Source: Corynebacterium kroppenstedtii (GTDB lineage Bacteria; Actinomycetota; Actinomycetes; Mycobacteriales; Mycobacteriaceae). From it: 64,000 nucleotides of DNA. Positions 60,777 through 64,000 of the stretch are shown here, piece by piece. Numbering within the stretch: the first letter of the stretch is position 1; every line of letters starts with the position of its first letter. The stretch is taken from the NCBI RefSeq assembly GCF_003243515.1, contig NZ_QFRA01000008.1, positions 1 to 64,000 on the forward strand, in the 5' to 3' direction. The notes under the pieces were generated by a model. That model saw only the letters and a list, made by a program, of their open reading frames with translations. It made no database searches and was not told where the DNA came from. The position numbers and the translations under genes are program-made.

Positions 60777-61607
60777 GTGAAGATGCCATGGACAACGTCG
60801 AAAGAAAATCAGTCGAACGATGGCTCTGCGTCAGAATCATCGACGACGAAGTCATCACGGTTGAACCGTAAACGTAAAGGGTCAGTCAGTGTCACTGCCG
60901 GTGGTAGCAAACCTGCCTCAACCAGCAGCAGCGCAGCAGACGGGAAGTCCTCCGACAGCGATAGCAGCGATGGCCAGTCGCAGGATCGCTCCACCCCCAA
61001 GGGATATACGCCACCGAAAGGCCACGCCACACCTAAACGCAATGACGTCGAACGCCAAAAAGGTGTACGCAAAACGGCCTATAAGGCGCCTGAAACTCCT
61101 GCGGAAGCGCGTAAACAGCGCAAAGAGTTGAAGAACTCAATGAGCAAGGAAGAGTACAAGGCGCTCAAGCGCAAGCAGCGAGACGAACGCGCACGGGAAC
61201 GCGAGCGGAACCGTGAACGCATGATGAGTGGCGATGAACGCTACCTCATGGACAGGGACCGCGGCCCCGAGCGGCGGTTGATCCGCGACTGGGTTGATTC
61301 CCGCCGTCTCTTTGCCAATACGTTCATGCCCATCGTGGTCGTGCTGCTTATTCTGATGTTCGTCACGACCGCGACGCGCAGCTATCTGCTCAATAATCTG
61401 CTCTCCATGGTGGGGATGATTCTGCTCATCCTGATCGTCCTCGATGGTGTTCTGTCGGGCCGTCGGGTGTCTCGTTTCGTTCGTGAACGTCACCCGGATA
61501 CTGCTCTATCGACCTGGTCAATGGGCTTCTATGCCTTCTCCCGTGCGTCGATGATCCGACGGTTCCGTACCCCGCGCCCGCAGGTCAACATCGGCGATAG
61601 CATTTAA
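60777..61607 (+). CDS. DUF3043 family membrane protein
   Basis: A conserved actinobacterial protein of unknown function (Rv2203-region type, DUF3043). The N-terminal third is Ser/Asp-rich and disordered; the middle is strongly basic and helical (PAEARKQRKELKNSMSKEEY, KALKRKQRDERARERERNRE). Two membrane segments (about 185-206 and 211-230) precede a basic C terminus. The GTG at 60777 is 7 nt after a TATCCT -10-like hexamer with no ribosome-binding site, which suggests a leaderless mRNA; a longer frame upstream is not family-like. 276 aa. It lies just before the cob genes. Confidence 0.82.
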   Translation: MKMPWTTSKENQSNDGSASESSTTKSSRLNRKRKGSVSVTAGGSKPASTSSSAADGKSSDSDSSDGQSQDRSTPKGYTPPKGHATPKRNDVERQKGVRKTAYKAPETPAEARKQRKELKNSMSKEEYKALKRKQRDERARERERNRERMMSGDERYLMDRDRGPERRLIRDWVDSRRLFANTFMPIVVVLLILMFVTTATRSYLLNNLLSMVGMILLILIVLDGVLSGRRVSRFVRERHPDTALSTWSMGFYAFSRASMIRRFRTPRPQVNIGDSI

Positions 61608-61658
61608 CGCCCGCTTATAAAACGCACGCACTGCATAGAATCGTAAGCACTGCCCAAG

Positions 61659-62264
61659 ATGAAAACTTTGGTTCTTGGTGGAGCCCGGTCAGGTAAATCT
61701 GAGTGGGCGGAGCACCTGGTGACACCCCCAGATTCCGCGGCGTCTCACGACGATGTCCATGTCACTTACGTCGCGACTGCACGGCCATGGGGTTCCACCT
61801 TCGACGCCGACTTCGCTCGCCGGATCGAGCGCCATCGTGCACGCCGTCCATCTTGGTGGCACACCGAGGATTCACGCGATCTCGTCGACGTCCTCACTGA
61901 ATCGTCGGACCAGCCAGCCGCCCGTCAATCTACGATCCTTGTCGACGATCTTGGCACGTGGTTGACCCACGAACTTGCTGAGGTAGGCATGTGGGATGCC
62001 GAGTTCGGGTCGGACAACTGGAACAAAGGATTACACGCCATCGGTGCCCGGCGCGACCGACTGATCACCGCTTTGCGCCACGTTCCGGCAGATGGCCCTA
62101 ATCTTGTTGTTGTTAGCCCTGAGGTTGGAATGGGCATTGTCCCTAGTTATCCATCCGGCGGTGTCTTCCGGGACGAGCTCGGACGGCTCAATGCTGATGT
62201 TGCATCGGTATGCGATCGAGTTGTCCTTGTGGTCGCTGGGTGTGCTCTCGACCTCCGGTCCTGA
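61659..62264 (+). CDS. cobU: Adenosylcobinamide kinase / adenosylcobinamide-phosphate guanylyltransferase CobU
   Basis: Phosphorylates adenosylcobinamide and then adds GMP, activating the corrinoid for nucleotide-loop attachment. The P-loop LVLGGARSGKSEWAE is at the N terminus, with VTYVATARP and RIERHRARRPSWWHTEDS containing the guanylyl-accepting His region, and VSPEVGMGIVPSYPSGGVFRDELGRLN near the end. 201 aa, slightly longer than the 180 aa of the Salmonella enzyme. First of cobU-cobT-cobS. Confidence 0.93.
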   Translation: MKTLVLGGARSGKSEWAEHLVTPPDSAASHDDVHVTYVATARPWGSTFDADFARRIERHRARRPSWWHTEDSRDLVDVLTESSDQPAARQSTILVDDLGTWLTHELAEVGMWDAEFGSDNWNKGLHAIGARRDRLITALRHVPADGPNLVVVSPEVGMGIVPSYPSGGVFRDELGRLNADVASVCDRVVLVVAGCALDLRS

Positions 62265-62314
62265 ATACTCCGATGGCAATGCTTAACACCGACTATAAGT
62301 AGAGAGAAGCAACA

Positions 62315-63379
62315 GTGAGCGATTCTTCTTTTCCCCTCATCTCTCCTCCCGACGAACACGTGTATGCACGGGCTCGTCAGCGGCAGACGGAACTGACTAA
62401 ACCCGCAGGCTCGCTGGGGCGATTAGAAGACTTGGGCTGCTGGATCGCCGCTTGCCAAGGGCAATGCCCACCCACACCGCTTAACGACGTCACCACGGTG
62501 GTTTTCGCCGGCGATCACGGAATAGCCACGCACGGAGTCAGCGCTTATCCGACGGATGTCAGCGTGCAGATGGCGTCGAATATAGAGTCCGGAGGCGCAG
62601 CAGTGTCCGTTCTCGCGAAACGCGCAGGCACCTCGGTCCGCGTAATTGACGTCAGCCTGAATAGCGGTTCTGAGACCGATACTCATATCCGTGACGGCAG
62701 TGGGTCGATTGACCGGGAAGACGCGATGACCCGCGATGAGTACCGACGTGCGCTTCAGGTGGGGATCGACGCTGCTGATCGCGAGATTGACTCCGGGGTT
62801 GATCTGCTCATTGCCGGCGATTTAGGCATCGGAAATACGACGCCCGCCGCAGCGCTGATTGGTGCCCTAACCAATACTGAGCCCGTCGTCGTTGTTGGGC
62901 GCGGTACCGGAATTGACGACAATGGCTGGAAACGGAAAACTGCGGCAATTCGGGATGCGATGTATCGCGTCCACAATATTCATGATGAACCCGCCAGCGT
63001 TCTCCAATTCATTAGCTCGCCAGATATAACAGCGATGGTTGGCTTCCTCGCGCAGGCAGCTGTTCACCGCACACCGGTTATTCTCGACGGGATCGTTGTG
63101 TGTGCAGCGGCCCTTGTCGCCGAAAAGCTTGCGCCGGGCGCGAAGCAATGGTGGGTCGCCGGCCACCAGAGTGTTGAGCCCGCCCAAGAAATTGCGCTGC
63201 GCGAGCTGGAGCTGACCCCGGTCGTTGATTTGGGGATGCGGCTCGGCGAGGGCTCGGGGGCAGTCGTCGCGCTCATGATCGTCAACGCAGCCGTGGACAT
63301 CATCCGCAATATGGCGACGTTCGACGAAGCCGGCGTCTCGACAGCCTCAGACGCTGAAGACCCCGGCACCGAAGAATAA
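62315..63379 (+). CDS. cobT: Nicotinate-nucleotide-dimethylbenzimidazole phosphoribosyltransferase CobT
   Basis: Makes alpha-ribazole phosphate from the lower ligand base and nicotinate mononucleotide. Family motifs are KPAGSLGRLEDL, VFAGDHGIATHGVSAYP, LLIAGDLGIGNTTPAAAL and the catalytic Glu in GMRLGEGSGAVVAL (about residue 312). GTG start at 62315 after AGAGAGAAG. 354 aa. The stop overlaps the cobS start by 1 bp (TAATG). Confidence 0.93.
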   Translation: MSDSSFPLISPPDEHVYARARQRQTELTKPAGSLGRLEDLGCWIAACQGQCPPTPLNDVTTVVFAGDHGIATHGVSAYPTDVSVQMASNIESGGAAVSVLAKRAGTSVRVIDVSLNSGSETDTHIRDGSGSIDREDAMTRDEYRRALQVGIDAADREIDSGVDLLIAGDLGIGNTTPAAALIGALTNTEPVVVVGRGTGIDDNGWKRKTAAIRDAMYRVHNIHDEPASVLQFISSPDITAMVGFLAQAAVHRTPVILDGIVVCAAALVAEKLAPGAKQWWVAGHQSVEPAQEIALRELELTPVVDLGMRLGEGSGAVVALMIVNAAVDIIRNMATFDEAGVSTASDAEDPGTEE

Positions 63380-64000
63380 TGTCTGGTAAAGCAGGGTTTT
63401 CGAGTGAGCAGCCCGACAACCCTACCCACGGCCACGCTATTCCCGAAGGAATATCCACAGCATTTAGTTGGTTAACGGTGCTGCCTTTCCGCGGTTCCCG
63501 CGTTTTCGACCGCACGACGGGCCGTCGGGCAATGCTGGCTATGCCACTAGTGGGACTATTCCACGGACTGGTCGCGGGGTGCGTGTTCACACTGACGTGG
63601 CTCCTCCAGGTGAACTTCGGCCACACCCTGGACCTCTGGGTCGTTGCATTCGTAATCGTCGCCTTGTGGGAGTTCGGCACCCGGCTCATGCATATCGACG
63701 GTTTGAGCGACGTTGCCGACGCGCTCGGCAGCTACGCCCCGCCGCCGAAAACTCGGGCCATTCTTGCCGACACCAACGCGGGTCCGATGGGCGTTGCAGC
63801 GATCGTGTTCTCCGTGGCAGCCCAGATCATCGGGGTCCACACGATCATGCAGGGGACGGGCTCAACGGATCTCAGCGATACCGGCCACTTCCCCGCTTTC
63901 CACTTCCCTACATCTGCCGTCGTCGGACTTATCCTCGTGCCGACGGTCGCGCGGATCAGCGCTTTAATCCTATGCACAGAGGGATACCGCCCAGCAAATC
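63379..64000 (+). CDS. cobS: Adenosylcobinamide-GDP ribazoletransferase CobS (3' end cut by window)
   Basis: Joins adenosylcobinamide-GDP with alpha-ribazole to complete cobalamin; an integral membrane enzyme. 207 codons are visible, from the overlapping ATG to the window edge, with no stop yet. Seen are FSWLTVLPF at the start, then the conserved active-site stretch MHIDGLSDVADALGSYAPP, KTRAILADTNAGPMGVAA, and hydrophobic helices. About 50-100 residues are missing at the right edge. The GLHLDGLADTAD form of the motif is here LMHIDGLSDVAD, within family variation. Confidence 0.88.
   Translation, partial: MSGKAGFSSEQPDNPTHGHAIPEGISTAFSWLTVLPFRGSRVFDRTTGRRAMLAMPLVGLFHGLVAGCVFTLTWLLQVNFGHTLDLWVVAFVIVALWEFGTRLMHIDGLSDVADALGSYAPPPKTRAILADTNAGPMGVAAIVFSVAAQIIGVHTIMQGTGSTDLSDTGHFPAFHFPTSAVVGLILVPTVARISALILCTEGYRPAN

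Noticed and set aside
61608..61658. Cobalamin riboswitch before cobU
   Set aside because: The gap is only 51 bp and shows no B12-box-like sequence, so there is no room for a riboswitch here.

Overview
The window is a chromosomal segment of an actinobacterium, almost certainly a Corynebacterium. The evidence is gene content and order: a division and cell-wall (dcw) cluster running mraZ to divIVA with pgeF, yggS and sepF after ftsZ; the block metF-idsA-mptA-Rv2175c homolog-pknL-class II aroG-exoRNase-GT87-plsC-glk-pimB', which mirrors the order I recall around Rv2172c to Rv2190c of Mycobacterium tuberculosis; and qcrCAB/ctaE/ctaF/ctaC next to the DAP-amidating amidotransferase ltsA. GC looks like the upper 50s by eye. 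A lineage such as C. kroppenstedtii would fit, but the species cannot be fixed from this sequence alone. No rRNA, tRNA, CRISPR array, insertion sequence or prophage was seen.

Layout. (1) 1-21.8 kb, minus strand: the whole dcw cluster, transcribed mraZ-rsmH-ftsL-ftsI-murE-murF-mraY-murD-ftsW-murG-murC-ftsQ-ftsZ-pgeF-yggS-sepF-yggT-divIVA. It makes lipid II from UDP-MurNAc, builds the septum and ends with the polar growth organiser DivIVA. A textbook-looking MraZ operator (three GTGGG boxes at exact 10-bp period) lies upstream of mraZ, and a second, inverted cluster lies about 350 bp further out. (2) 22.5-25.4 kb: a DUF3040 membrane protein, a HEPN-type protein and a GNAT acetyltransferase, the last two divergent around a near-LexA palindrome, then metF. 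(3) 25.6-46.6 kb: isoprenoid and lipoglycan synthesis. idsA, a CrtI-like oxidoreductase and the mannosyltransferase mptA are joined by 4-nt start/stop overlaps. They are followed by the PknL substrate homolog, pknL, a 1051-residue protein that fuses two membrane glycosyltransferases, aroG, an exoribonuclease, two more GT87 mannosyltransferases, an acyltransferase, plsC, glucokinase and pimB'. Together these look like phosphatidylinositol mannoside / lipomannan assembly with its precursor supply. (4) 45.5-47.6 kb: two secreted NlpC/P60 peptidoglycan hydrolases. (5) 48-57.6 kb: a DEDDh exonuclease-GIY-YIG fusion, the cytochrome bc1 complex (qcrC-qcrA-qcrB), cytochrome oxidase subunits III, IV and II, and a trpD inserted between them. 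(6) 58-64 kb: ltsA, an A-type Fe-S carrier, a DUF3043 membrane protein, and cobU-cobT-cobS (cobalamin nucleotide loop), with cobS cut by the window edge.

Most genes are ordinary core genes of the genus. The items most worth a second look are the paired MraZ box clusters, the LexA-like palindrome, the double glycosyltransferase fusion, the CrtI-like gene wedged between idsA and mptA, the ten-fold 11-residue repeat in DivIVA, and structured leaders before trpD and an nlpC/p60 gene.
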